From an uncultured Opitutia bacterium (lineage in GTDB: Bacteria > Verrucomicrobiota > Verrucomicrobiia > Opitutales > Coraliomargaritaceae): a stretch of 64,000 bases of DNA. A program made the position numbers and the translations under genes. The DNA is taken from NCBI GenBank assembly GCA_937136395.1, contig CAKZOI010000072.1, positions 91,330 to 155,329 of the forward strand, written 5' to 3'. Under the pieces are notes generated by a model. That model did not search any database, was not told the DNA's origin, and saw only the letters and a list, made by a program, of their open reading frames with translations. This document shows positions 33,618 through 42,368 of the stretch, piece by piece. Position 1 is the stretch's first letter; every line of letters begins with the position of its first letter.

Positions 33618-35393
33618 TTAACTTTCAGAAGTGGCCTTAGATTTCTTGGCCTTTCTCGGCTCATTATGGTCGACCTCATATACTTCCATATCGGGCGGAA
33701 CCGTAGCAATCGACTCTGACATCGTAGTGATACCTTCCCGAACCTTAAGCATACTATCTTGGTGCAGCGTCATCATACCATTACGCATGGCGATACGCTT
33801 TAAGACGGCAGCCTCTTCGCCCGCATTGATCGCTTTGATCAACTCTTCACTTGTAGCCATGAGCTCGTGGATACCTACACGGCCCTTATAGCCATTACCA
33901 CTACAACTCGGGCATCCATCCATTTGTGCTCGATGAATCTTTCCACTCCAGTTTAAAGCACGGTTAATAATTTCTGCCTCATTGCCCTCAGGGCGATACA
34001 ACACACCGCAAGACTTACAAACCCGACGCATCAAACGCTGTGCACAAACACAGATCAAAGAAGCCGAAATCATAAAAGGCTCAATGCCCATCTCCGTAAG
34101 ACGGGAGATCGTGGTCGGCGCATCATTGGTGTGTAAAGTGCTAAATAATAGGTGCCCTGTTAATGCGGCCTCAACGGCAATGCCGGCCGTCTCTTTATCC
34201 CGAATTTCCCCCACTAGAATAACATCTGGATCCTGACGAAGGAACGAACGCAGGGCGGTCGCAAAGGTCAACCCAATCTTACGCTGCATCTGCATCTGCA
34301 ATAAACCTGGAAGCGTATACTCGATCGGATCTTCGGCTGTGCGGATACATAAGTCCGGGGTGTTGATCTCATTTAAAGCCGAATACAAGGTCATCGACTT
34401 ACCAGAACCAGTAGGTCCGCAATGTAGAATCATACCATAGGGGCGCTGAATCAAGTCACGATAAATCCCGAGGTTGCGATCAGAAAATCCGAGCGCTGGC
34501 AAAGGCAAGGTGCTCTTTTGCTTATCAAGAATACGCATCACCATGCCCTCACCATGATTCAAGGGTGCTGAAGATACACGTAAATCGACATCAATCCCCT
34601 TCTTGTTGTATTGCTTAAAGATAATACGCCCATCCTGCGGCAGGCGCTTTTCTGCGATGTCGAGTTGCGCCATCACCTTCAAACGTGCCAATAAAGCATT
34701 CGAGGCCGTCGGCGGAATGGCTAACCGGTTCATTAATACACCATCCACACGCACGCGCACGCGGGTCTCTTTTTCAAAAGGCTCGATATGAATATCACTA
34801 CCTCCAGCATAATAGGCTTCCTCAATAATTCGGTTGGCTAACTGTATGATCGGGGCGGAATCCTCATCATTCTGATCCTCATCAAACTCTTCGATCTCTT
34901 CGTAAGCCTCACCGAGCGCCTCCACAACGTCACCAAAGCCTACGGATTCATGCTTGTCTGACTGGCTATCTAGAATCTTATCAATTTGATGCTCCAAGCC
35001 AAGCAATACGGACACCCGCATGCCTGAGATTTCTTGCACTTTGGTCGTCACCCGTAAATCAAAAGGATTACTGACGGCTATTATAATAAATTCCCCACAA
35101 AACCCAAGCGGCAAGACTTTGTTCTCCTGACAAAAATCTTTATCCAACTTCGAATAAGTCATCTCATTGATTATGCATTTTGAGATATTTACCGGCGACA
35201 TATCAAATGCCTTACTCTTAGCAGCGAGTATCTGGAATTGAGTAACTTTATAATCTGTAGAGAGTAGCAGCTCTAAAGCTTCCCCCGAAAGCTCCTCTTC
35301 CGTATTCGTAATCGTCTGAAATTGCGCCTCGGAAAGATGCCCCATCTGGAGCAGGTTCTCAACGATCGAAGTTTGTATTCTAGCGAGTGCCAT
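33618..35393 (-). CDS. GspE/PilB-type secretion or pilus assembly ATPase
   Basis: A 591-residue hexameric traffic ATPase. An MshEN/GspE N-terminal domain (about residues 10-140) and an acidic linker ([16 protein letters not shown], about 165-180) precede the ATPase core: Walker [15 protein letters not shown] (about 324-337), Asp box near TAEDPIEYT, Walker [15 protein letters not shown] (about 391), and the zinc-binding tetracysteine [13 protein letters not shown]...[13 protein letters not shown] (about 459-505) that marks PilB/GspE over retraction ATPases. It powers a type IV pilus or type II secretion-like machine; pilin, platform and secretin genes are not in the window. It is the last gene of a four-gene minus-strand operon with two regulators and an MshEN-only protein. 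Confidence 0.93.
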   Translation of the reverse strand: MALARIQTSIVENLLQMGHLSEAQFQTITNTEEELSGEALELLLSTDYKVTQFQILAAKSKAFDMSPVNISKCIINEMTYSKLDKDFCQENKVLPLGFCGEFIIIAVSNPFDLRVTTKVQEISGMRVSVLLGLEHQIDKILDSQSDKHESVGFGDVVEALGEAYEEIEEFDEDQNDEDSAPIIQLANRIIEEAYYAGGSDIHIEPFEKETRVRVRVDGVLMNRLAIPPTASNALLARLKVMAQLDIAEKRLPQDGRIIFKQYNKKGIDVDLRVSSAPLNHGEGMVMRILDKQKSTLPLPALGFSDRNLGIYRDLIQRPYGMILHCGPTGSGKSMTLYSALNEINTPDLCIRTAEDPIEYTLPGLLQMQMQRKIGLTFATALRSFLRQDPDVILVGEIRDKETAGIAVEAALTGHLLFSTLHTNDAPTTISRLTEMGIEPFMISASLICVCAQRLMRRVCKSCGVLYRPEGNEAEIINRALNWSGKIHRAQMDGCPSCSGNGYKGRVGIHELMATSEELIKAINAGEEAAVLKRIAMRNGMMTLHQDSMLKVREGITTMSESIATVPPDMEVYEVDHNEPRKAKKSKATSES

Positions 35394-35424
35394 AAGCAGT
35401 TATTAAGGAGCTATTATCTAAATA

Positions 35425-36723
35425 CTATAATGTGGCTAAATTCTCGTCGAGCAAGGGCATGTCAGAAAGGCTCTCAACAGAATCTACTGCAAAGTTACCA
35501 TCAAGGCTCGCAGTGAACTCTTCAACAGTCACTCCATTTTTGCGACTTTGTGCTTGAATATACTGCGTTTGGGATTGACTCAATAATGCCGCCAAACGCT
35601 CGGAGGGGGCAGGCATTTGCGCGACATTCAATCGACCACATACCGCGGCGTCATCTAAATGCACATCTTGCTTATCGCCTATTAGTTGAGTGACGACTTC
35701 TTGTATTTCGCGATAACTCGACCACGAATAGGCTAAAAGAGCATACACCACATCAGCCGAAAGTTTGGCAACTTTAGGCTTATCCATACGCTCTGAGGCA
35801 ATACGAAGAAAGCGGCAGATGTAATTAGCGATATCAGCGGGGCGCTCAGACAACACGGGCAGAACTAATCCTGACGATCCCGTAGCAGCCACGAACTCCG
35901 CATCATCACCTGTTGAGGAGACCACAAAAGCCACCGCTAAGCTCATTGGCTTTTCTAACATTTGCACCGCAAGGATCTTCGCCGCGTCGATTTGCTCGAC
36001 ACTATCCAAACGCACCAACACGACTTGACTGCTCTCAGGATCTTCTGCCACAGCATTTAGCTTCGAGATCGAGCCATCGCCAACAAGCTCATCCATCGTG
36101 AACGATTGAAGTGGCTTATCGTGATTGCCCATCCATGCAGAAATGTCCTTCAATGCTAAATCGGCTTCACCGCCTAATGGCTCAAAAAGGTAGCAAGGCT
36201 CACTACTCTGCGCCCAAACCCAAAGCTCTTGCATAAACCGCACTGATGGATTCGATGCCGCACTGATAAATCGAGGCTCTTCAGGAAGACCCACTGCCGT
36301 TAACTGAGTCTCATCGTTTCGCTCTGATTGCTGAACATAGGCCGAACGCTCCTCGTCGGTCATGGGCTCGGAGAAGCGGGATACATGCTGTAGAAACGAA
36401 GCGGTATCCAGGGGCTTCTCCATAACAAGCGTCACGCTCATGTTCGCGACCTTCACCAGTTCAGGTGTGTTCATCAAACCCGAAACCAAGATGAAGGGTA
36501 AATTCGGATACAGCTCACGGGCACGCTTCAAGAAATCGGCACCATCCATCACTGGCATTTTGTAATCAGAAATCACTAAATCATAGGGGATTTCTTCGAG
36601 TAAACTAATCGCACGCTCTGGGCGTGTCGCCATATCGACGCGATACTTATACTCCCGCAGCAGCTCTTGCAGCATCGCTGCATAATTTTCTTCATCATCT
36701 AAAACTAATATTCTGCTAGCCAT
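35425..36723 (-). CDS. Response regulator with degenerate NtrC-like ATPase half (first of two)
   Basis: A 432-residue protein. Residues 1-120 are an intact receiver domain (RILVLDDEENY, acceptor Asp 53 in VISDYKMP, Lys 103 in VMEKP). The rest looks like an eroded sigma-54 activator domain: SVRFMQELWVWAQSSEPCYL sits where R-x-M-x-x-L..A....PVLI normally opens, but the Walker A (GESGTGKE), Walker B and GAFTGA motifs are missing, while ALLAYSWSSYREIQEVVTQL keeps the shape of L..Y.WPGNVREL. No clear helix-turn-helix ends it. So it is probably a phosphorylated protein-protein switch, not an ATP-driven activator (inference). It ends 31 bases before the PilB-type ATPase. Confidence 0.85.
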   Translation of the reverse strand: MASRILVLDDEENYAAMLQELLREYKYRVDMATRPERAISLLEEIPYDLVISDYKMPVMDGADFLKRARELYPNLPFILVSGLMNTPELVKVANMSVTLVMEKPLDTASFLQHVSRFSEPMTDEERSAYVQQSERNDETQLTAVGLPEEPRFISAASNPSVRFMQELWVWAQSSEPCYLFEPLGGEADLALKDISAWMGNHDKPLQSFTMDELVGDGSISKLNAVAEDPESSQVVLVRLDSVEQIDAAKILAVQMLEKPMSLAVAFVVSSTGDDAEFVAATGSSGLVLPVLSERPADIANYICRFLRIASERMDKPKVAKLSADVVYALLAYSWSSYREIQEVVTQLIGDKQDVHLDDAAVCGRLNVAQMPAPSERLAALLSQSQTQYIQAQSRKNGVTVEEFTASLDGNFAVDSVESLSDMPLLDENLATL

Positions 36724-36760
36724 AATTTAAATTGGTTTACTTCAAGTCTTACTAGCACCT

Positions 36761-38065
36761 CTACTGTAATACACTTTCTACCTTTGCGACATTGACACCA
36801 AAGAAGTCTGCAACTTTAGCGGTATCACCGTTAAAGAGCGTCAACACTGCTAGTGTGTAGTCCACACGTTGATCGCCCAAGTAAGCAAGTGCACGTTCTC
36901 GTGGAGTGATCGTTGAAACCTCTTCGAGTGCCGCCTTTAGGATACGCGCAGTTAACGGCCCCTTCACCCCCGTAAGGATTAGATGGCTCATCGCATCTGC
37001 TAATTGTTGATAATCTCCGTCCAATGGATGGCGCAGTAAAAACTCGACCGCACACTTTCCTAACTGTGGGACCTCTTCGATCCATTTAGCCGCCGCCACA
37101 TCCACCAGTAATTGTTGTGCGATAATTGGTATATCATGGCTACAGGAATTCAATGAAGGCACATGCACTTCCGTTGTGCCCATTAGAATATATAATTGTT
37201 CATTGATCACACCGACTTCGAACAAAGAATCAAGGTCACTATTCACGCAAAAGATCGTTCGCAACGCCAAGTCACCATTATCAAAGACACCCTCAGCCTT
37301 GGCGAGGTCAGTTGCAAGCGACTTCTGGGCATCCGACATAGCTGCAAAGTCTAGGATGACACATGTCACCATATCCGCGCCGGACTTTTGCGCCTTGAGG
37401 ATCAATGCAATCGTATTTGCTTCATCAAACGTATCTGGAGTCAGGTAGATAAAACTATCCGCAATTGAACTGTCAAAGCCACGAATGTCGTCGCAAATTG
37501 CACGAAAGTTTGCCCCAGGCTCACCCATTAACGAAAGCGTCGATTTAAAATTACGCAGGCCATATAGACGCTCCGCAAAACGAATGGATGCAGATGCTTT
37601 GCAAGGGAAAGACTGAAATTCAAAGCGTAGGTTCGAACGTTTCGTTGCTAGCGTTGAATAACTACCACTCGATTCGTCACGACTGTTACCGTGCGACTTC
37701 TTCGCCTCATCGATCAACTCAGCAGTGCGTTCTAGCAATGAAAAGATATTCAGCGGCTTTAGGAAAACGCCGCCAACTCCTTCACTGATCAATTCACGGA
37801 TCGTATCGTTTTCCAAATATCCTGAAACCATGATCACAGGAACCTCTGGCTTCATCTCCTTTATCACTTTCATACACTCCGCCCCACTCATACACGGCAT
37901 TTTGTGATCGGCCACAACTAGATCAAAATGCTTCTCACGGAAGACGTCTACCGCTTCAAGCGGATCGAGCAAGGAGGTCACTTCATAATCCGCCTGCTCA
38001 AATATATCTGTTAAGAGACTATTAAAGTCTGCATCATCATCCAAAATTAAAACGCTGTAAGCCAT
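36761..38065 (-). CDS. Response regulator with degenerate NtrC-like ATPase half and Fis-like end (second of two)
   Basis: A 434-residue paralogue-like neighbour of the previous gene. The receiver is intact (SVLILDDDADF, Asp 53 in VVADHKMP, Lys 103 in VFLKP). The second half again follows the layout of NtrC proteins: LSLMGEPGANFRAICDD at about residues 178-194 is at the Walker A place but lacks the GK[ST] residues; VINEQLYILMGTTEVHVPSL is at the place of FREDLYYRLNV..I.LPPL; a region like LLRHPLDGDYQQLADAMSHL replaces the WPGNVREL segment. It ends with DYTLAVLTLFNGDTAKVADFFGVN, a Fis-like helix-turn-helix. GAFTGA is absent. DNA binding is plausible, sigma-54 activation is not. Confidence 0.83.
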   Translation of the reverse strand: MAYSVLILDDDADFNSLLTDIFEQADYEVTSLLDPLEAVDVFREKHFDLVVADHKMPCMSGAECMKVIKEMKPEVPVIMVSGYLENDTIRELISEGVGGVFLKPLNIFSLLERTAELIDEAKKSHGNSRDESSGSYSTLATKRSNLRFEFQSFPCKASASIRFAERLYGLRNFKSTLSLMGEPGANFRAICDDIRGFDSSIADSFIYLTPDTFDEANTIALILKAQKSGADMVTCVILDFAAMSDAQKSLATDLAKAEGVFDNGDLALRTIFCVNSDLDSLFEVGVINEQLYILMGTTEVHVPSLNSCSHDIPIIAQQLLVDVAAAKWIEEVPQLGKCAVEFLLRHPLDGDYQQLADAMSHLILTGVKGPLTARILKAALEEVSTITPRERALAYLGDQRVDYTLAVLTLFNGDTAKVADFFGVNVAKVESVLQ

Positions 38066-38083
38066 TATATGTTATCTAAAAAT

Positions 38084-38596
38084 TTAATCTTCATCTTCGG
38101 CGTCATCTTCAGCTTGATGAATTTCTGCGATTCTATCGAGTGCGCGCGCCATCGATGTGCAGGATGTCACATACCAAATGACTCGACCATCGAGGGAATC
38201 CTCCCAGTGCTTCACTACGGGCGCACTCAAATAATAACAAGTGGCCACCAAATAAACTCCGTCAACATAATCAAATGGCAGGGTGCTAGTCGCCCAGCAT
38301 AAGTCGAGGTCCACATCGATCGGGCGCAAACTCTGCAATTTAATAAAACTTAAATCTACCAAACCAAGCTCATACTCTTCTGCCATATACTCAATCATCT
38401 TGTCCTCTTCTAGGACTTTCAGGTCATAGATCAATGGGGTCAGAATCGAGGCGTGCCTCATTTCGCCCCCCTGAATGGACTCCATAAACTTCTCGTTAGC
38501 AGACTCGAGGTCATTCATCGAAAGAAGACCTTTATCGACAAGTGATGAACCTAAAAAACGATTACCGCGTAGAATGAGTGCTCTGTGCTGCTGCAT
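38084..38596 (-). CDS. Stand-alone MshEN-like domain protein
   Basis: A 170-residue cytoplasmic protein, first gene of the pilus-type operon. Its order of elements (LGSSLVDKGLLSMNDLESAN, MIEYMAEEYELGLVDLSFIK, STLPFDYVDGVYLVATCYYL, SCTSMARALDRIAE) follows the MshEN/GspE N-terminal domain that in PilB and MshE binds c-di-GMP or the platform protein. The c-di-GMP motif residues (RLGxx...L...GL twice) are only partly kept. No ATPase core follows, and the tail is very acidic (EDDAEDED). It could bind the platform in place of, or together with, the ATPase. Family call is by pattern, not by search. Confidence 0.65.
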   Translation of the reverse strand: MQQHRALILRGNRFLGSSLVDKGLLSMNDLESANEKFMESIQGGEMRHASILTPLIYDLKVLEEDKMIEYMAEEYELGLVDLSFIKLQSLRPIDVDLDLCWATSTLPFDYVDGVYLVATCYYLSAPVVKHWEDSLDGRVIWYVTSCTSMARALDRIAEIHQAEDDAEDED

Positions 38597-38648
38597 GGGG
38601 AATGATTAGTCTATAAGATGCCTTAAATACTGGCACAAGGTCAAGTCA

Positions 38649-38699
38649 TGAGACCACCGAATCGATCGACGCTACGAGATTCATCAGTCGATGGTCTCA
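38649..38699. other. 8-bp inverted repeat between metG and the pilus-type operon
   Basis: TGAGACCA at 38649-38656 is mirrored by TGGTCTCA at 38692-38699 with a 35-base loop that holds weaker inner pairing. It lies in the 235-base gap 38597-38831, in the presumed promoter region of the minus-strand operon. No other feature was recognised in that gap. Confidence 0.35.
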
Positions 38700-38831
38700 A
38701 CAACTGATACAAACATCCGCAATTTCCCCTAAAATAACAATCACTGCATGATCTAGAGTGAGGCAACTTGCGAAGAACCTAGCGATAGCAGTGGCGGCAA
38801 ACGCATCAAAAAAGAGTGCGCGAAACTACCT

Positions 38832-40373
38832 CTAGCTCTTTCGCTCTGGACGTGGGAAGAGGATTGTCTTTTCACCTAACATACAAGCTTCGAGAGTATT
38901 CCCCCACTCTAATTGCCCTTCGAGACGGTCGAAGCTTTGCGCACCTACTAGGCTACGAATCTTCTGGGAGATTTCTGGCATAACAGGCGTGAGCATAACC
39001 ACAGCGAGACGCAAGGCCTCCGCCATATAGGCGAGCGAAGTTTGCAAACGCGCTTGGTCTTCAGGAGCCTCCGACTTAGCAAGTTGCCACGGCGCGCGCG
39101 TTTCGGCATATTTATTGATTCCAGAAACGAATGTAAAAATACGGTCGAGCGCTTTGTGAAACTGAAAACTTTCAAACAAACCAATCAACTCAGGGCCGAC
39201 TTCACTCCAAAGCTGCTTCAACGCTTTTTCGGGCGCCTCTTCAATACTCGCAGCCGGCACTTTACCTTCTGTGTAGCGTCCGCCCATATTCAAGAGACGA
39301 CTCACTAAGTTACCCAAATCATTTGCAAGGTCGCTGTTGTAACGGCTCATGAACAGCTCGATAGAGAATTCACTGTCTTGCCCGACATTCATTTCACGAG
39401 TCACAAAATAACGAAATGCATCGGTGCCAAACTGCTCGATCAAGTCGAGCGGGTCCACCACCTCGCCAGTGCTCTTCGACATCTTGGCTCCGGAACTCAA
39501 CCACCACCCGTGCACTAGGAAACTCTTCGGCAACTCGATTTCAAGAGCCTTCAACATAATCGGCCAGTAAATCGCATGCGGTGGCACAAGAATGTCCTTA
39601 CCAATCACATGGTAATCAGCAGGCCAGTTCTTTTCAAACTCATCGGTGCCATACCCAGCGGCAGTGATGTAGTTGGTTAAAGCGTCGAACCAAACGTATG
39701 TTACAAACTCCTTATCGAACGGCAGCTCAATCCCCCACTCTAAGCGCTCTCTGGGACGAGAAATACATAAATCATTGAGAGGCTCCTTCTTTAAGAACTG
39801 CAAAACATCAGCACTGCGAAAGCGTGGATAGATCAAGCTCTCGTCCTTCTCTACCGTTTCGATCAACCAATCCTGATATTGAGCGAGCTTGAAGAAGTAA
39901 TTACTCTCCGTCACTTCCACCACGTCTCCGTAAATCTCTGGCCACTGACCTTCAACCTTCTCCTTCTCAGTAACAAATTGCTCCTGACGCACACTATAGA
40001 AGCCGTTATAATCAGCCTTATAAATGAGCCCCTGATCGTAGAGTTTTTGCAAAATCTCCTGCACCACCTTCTTGTGGCGCGCCTCTGTAGTCCGGATATA
40101 GTCGTCGTTAGATATCGATAAACGGCGACACAGACCCTGAAACTCTACAGCTAGCGAATCGCAAACCTCAATTGGCGGCACACCCTTCTTCTCTGCAGAC
40201 ATCTGCACTTTCTGCCCATGCTCATCGAGCCCGGTAACAAATTTCACCTCATCCCCCATCAATCGACGAAAACGGGCGACGATATCCGTCAGCACCTTCT
40301 CATAGGCATGCCCAAGGTGCGGCGAGCCATTAGCGTAATCGATTGCAGTAGTGATGTAGAAGTTCTTGCTCAT
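38832..40373 (-). CDS. metG: Methionyl-tRNA synthetase
   Basis: Charges tRNA-Met. The product from the internal ATG at 40373 (MSKNFYITTAIDYANGSPHLGH) is 513 residues; a GTG at 40406 would add 11 residues unlike the family. It carries the class I motifs HLGH (HIGH) near the N-terminus and KMSKST (KMSKS) in GAKMSKSTGEVVDPLD. The zinc-knuckle cysteines of the E. coli type are lacking (EQFVTEKEKVEG in place), and there is no C-terminal EMAP-like dimer domain, so it is the short, zinc-free MetG form. The helical anticodon-binding domain with NKYAETRAPWQLAK is normal. Confidence 0.94.
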   Translation of the reverse strand: MSKNFYITTAIDYANGSPHLGHAYEKVLTDIVARFRRLMGDEVKFVTGLDEHGQKVQMSAEKKGVPPIEVCDSLAVEFQGLCRRLSISNDDYIRTTEARHKKVVQEILQKLYDQGLIYKADYNGFYSVRQEQFVTEKEKVEGQWPEIYGDVVEVTESNYFFKLAQYQDWLIETVEKDESLIYPRFRSADVLQFLKKEPLNDLCISRPRERLEWGIELPFDKEFVTYVWFDALTNYITAAGYGTDEFEKNWPADYHVIGKDILVPPHAIYWPIMLKALEIELPKSFLVHGWWLSSGAKMSKSTGEVVDPLDLIEQFGTDAFRYFVTREMNVGQDSEFSIELFMSRYNSDLANDLGNLVSRLLNMGGRYTEGKVPAASIEEAPEKALKQLWSEVGPELIGLFESFQFHKALDRIFTFVSGINKYAETRAPWQLAKSEAPEDQARLQTSLAYMAEALRLAVVMLTPVMPEISQKIRSLVGAQSFDRLEGQLEWGNTLEACMLGEKTILFPRPERKS

Positions 40374-40541
40374 AAAAACGGAGAAAGTTGGGCAATTTCC
40401 CAACACGGCGCAAGTCCACAGTCCAAATCCCCCGTCTTAATCGTCATCCTACTCTTAATCCTACTCCAAATCTGACTCTTCCGTATTTGTAACGATACGA
40501 ATTCCTCGTTTCGACCAACGCCCCCACTATCCACTCCCCAC

Positions 40542-40580
40542 TTGACAATGGACAATTGTTCACCTATATACTTGTTCACC
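40542..40580 (+). promoter_or_regulatory. lexA promoter with operator-like repeats; probable leaderless start
   Basis: TTGACA at 40542-40547 and TATATA at 40565-40570 are separated by 17 bases, a near-consensus sigma-70 promoter. The ATG of lexA at 40581 falls about where transcription should begin, so the mRNA would have at most a few bases of leader. A 9-base direct repeat TTGTTCACC lies at 40556-40564 and 40572-40580, flanking the -10 box, and GGACAATTGTTC at 40550-40561 is a near-perfect palindrome. One or both are candidate LexA autoregulatory sites. Confidence 0.75.
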
Positions 40581-41222
40581 ATGAAAGAATTGACCACTCG
40601 CCAACAAGAAATCCTTACCTTCATTGAGCATCACGAATGGCGCAATGGCTACTGGCCGAGTATCCGTGAGATTCAGGACAAATTCGGTTTTAAGAGCACA
40701 AACGCAGTCATGGGACACCTTCGTGCTTTAGAAAAAAAAGAGGTGCTTGAACGGATTCCTGGTCAAGCCCGCACCTTTCGCATTAATCGCCCTGACGCGC
40801 CAGAAATTCCATCGATGCCTGAAGATGCAACTGAAGTCGTCGACATTCCAGTAATGGGCGACATCGCCGCAGGCTATCCAGACCGCGTCGAACCTGCCGG
40901 CGAAATCGGCCGCCTTCAAATCGACATCCAAAACGCAGGTTTCTCCAGTCGGCGCCGCACCTTTGCCCTCCAAGTCAGAGGCGAAAGTATGGTAGACGCC
41001 GAAATTTACGATGGAGATATGGTCATCATCGAACCACGCGATGCCAAAGACGGCGATATTGTTGCCGCCCTGATCGACGGCGAAACCACCCTCAAGCGCT
41101 ATATCAAAAAAGCAGGCGAACCACCCTATCTGAAAGCAGAAAATAAGTTTTACCCCGAGCTCTACCCAATTTCTGAGCTCAGCGTGCAAGGCGTCGCCAA
41201 GGCGGTGGTGCGGAGCTTGTAA
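40581..41222 (+). CDS. lexA: SOS repressor LexA
   Basis: LexA represses DNA-damage genes and cleaves itself when RecA filaments form. The 213-residue product from the ATG at 40581 has the winged-helix KELTTRQQEILTFIEHH and SIREIQDKFGFKSTNAVMGH with NGYWPSIREI, the cleavage site Ala97-Gly98 in MGDIAAGYP, catalytic Ser 136 in VRGESMVDA and Lys 172 in TTLKRYIKK. In-frame starts upstream (TTG 40542, ATG 40548) lie inside the promoter and are rejected. No other SOS gene is adjacent. Confidence 0.96.
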   Translation: MKELTTRQQEILTFIEHHEWRNGYWPSIREIQDKFGFKSTNAVMGHLRALEKKEVLERIPGQARTFRINRPDAPEIPSMPEDATEVVDIPVMGDIAAGYPDRVEPAGEIGRLQIDIQNAGFSSRRRTFALQVRGESMVDAEIYDGDMVIIEPRDAKDGDIVAALIDGETTLKRYIKKAGEPPYLKAENKFYPELYPISELSVQGVAKAVVRSL

Positions 41223-41342
41223 ACAGTAGAAGCCGCACTCTTTTCACGTCTCCATGTGAAAGCCTAATCAACTGATCCGTCCCGCATCAAAAGACCTTCG
41301 ATGAGAGTTGAAGAAACCCGCAAGTGAGTTACACCATGATAC

Positions 41343-41370
41343 ACACTTCTAACTTCTGACTTCTAAGCAT
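41343..41370 (+). repeat. Tandem heptamer array (TAACTTC type) upstream of the VOC gene
   Basis: ACACTTC (41343), TAACTTC (41350), TGACTTC (41357) and TAAGCAT (41364) are contiguous and end directly at the ATG at 41371. No Shine-Dalgarno sequence is present. Confidence 0.65.
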
Positions 41371-41757
41371 ATGCCCGTAGCCTTTGATCACACTCGTATT
41401 CGCGTCTCCAACCTTGAAAAGTCCATCGACTGGTATTGCCAGACCTGTGGCTTTGAAGTGCTTCGTCGCACAGACAAATCCCCAAGTGGGAATCAACTGG
41501 CGCACTTACAAATACCGGGAAGCCCACACAAATTGGAGTTAACCCACTCACCAGACTACGAAGTGAACGTGCCCGAAGATTTGGTGCACACTTGTATCCG
41601 AGTGGATGACATCATCGAATACTGTGAAATGCTCGAAAGTCTGAATCTAGAGATCGATCTCTGGCCCAGCAAATGGCGCGAAAAATTCGTGGACGGTAAG
41701 AAAATGGCCTTCATCACCGATCCCGATGGTTACGAAGTCGAAATTTTAGAGCACTGA
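41371..41757 (+). CDS. VOC-family protein (glyoxalase I-like)
   Basis: A 128-residue vicinal oxygen chelate protein with two beta-alpha-beta-beta-beta modules. Putative metal ligands of the glyoxalase I pattern can be seen: His near FDHTRIRVSNLEKSIDWY (about residue 6), Glu in HKLELTHS, His in EDLVHTCIRVDD and Glu in YEVEILEH at the end. The GYEVEILE ending is that of lactoylglutathione lyase, which removes methylglyoxal. The protein is close in length to bacterial GloA. Assignment to GloA is plausible but other VOC reactions cannot be excluded. Confidence 0.82.
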   Translation: MPVAFDHTRIRVSNLEKSIDWYCQTCGFEVLRRTDKSPSGNQLAHLQIPGSPHKLELTHSPDYEVNVPEDLVHTCIRVDDIIEYCEMLESLNLEIDLWPSKWREKFVDGKKMAFITDPDGYEVEILEH

Positions 41758-41805
41758 TACCACAATCTGACTATCTTTGCAGAACTCATTAAGCCGAATC
41801 CGTAG

Positions 41806-41825
41806 GGGCTTCACTGGTGAAGCCC
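41806..41825. repeat. REP-like hairpin (GGGCTTCAC)
   Basis: A perfect 9-bp stem GGGCTTCAC at 41806-41814 and GTGAAGCCC at 41817-41825, with a two-base loop, stands in the convergent gap between the VOC gene and ispF. It lacks a T-run, so a REP-type element is likelier than a terminator. Confidence 0.5.
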
Positions 41826-41885
41826 GCAGTGTTTTAGGCGAACGTCCGATAGCGTGAGCTTTTGGCTTGTAGCAACTCAAAATCG

Positions 41886-42365
41886 CTACCCTGCAACGGC
41901 AGTCACTATCACTGTAGCATGAATACCTAGGCCGCGCCCGACATCATTTAATTTTTCGCCCGTCGTGGCGGTGATGCACACATCAACGATTTCGATTCCC
42001 AATAAGCTAGCAATCGATTCGCGCAGGGCTGGAACTTTCGGATCAATCTTTGGGCGCAGACACTCGAGCGCAATCGAGACATGACTGATTTTCCAGTCAC
42101 CTAAAGCCTCTAGCGCAACAGCGAGATAGGCTTTACTATCAGTCACGCCCGCTTTGCACATTTTATCGGCAGTCGCACCGATGACAGTCACACCGGTAAT
42201 CCCACTGATCGCATCCGTCAACGCATGCAATATCACATCGGCATCACTGTTTCCTAGAAGTGCTGGGGCGTCGCTAAACACAAGGCCACCAAGCACAAAA
42301 GACTTGTCTGTATCCTCTTCAACGAAGCGATGACTATCAAGCCCAAGTCCTGTTTTAACCTTCAC
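41886..42365 (-). CDS. ispF: 2-C-methyl-D-erythritol 2,4-cyclodiphosphate synthase IspF
   Basis: IspF catalyses the fifth step of the non-mevalonate isoprenoid pathway. The 159-residue product starts KTGLGLDSHRFVEEDTDKSF (zinc-binding Asp and His in the family's GxGxDxHR), has LLGNSDADVILHALTDAISG with the third zinc His, and ends ITATTGEKLNDVGRGLGIHATV with the TTxE motif. Length is normal. It follows ndk by 3 bases on the same strand, so the two form an operon. Confidence 0.95.
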   Translation of the reverse strand: MKVKTGLGLDSHRFVEEDTDKSFVLGGLVFSDAPALLGNSDADVILHALTDAISGITGVTVIGATADKMCKAGVTDSKAYLAVALEALGDWKISHVSIALECLRPKIDPKVPALRESIASLLGIEIVDVCITATTGEKLNDVGRGLGIHATVIVTAVAG

Positions 42366-42368
42366 GGT

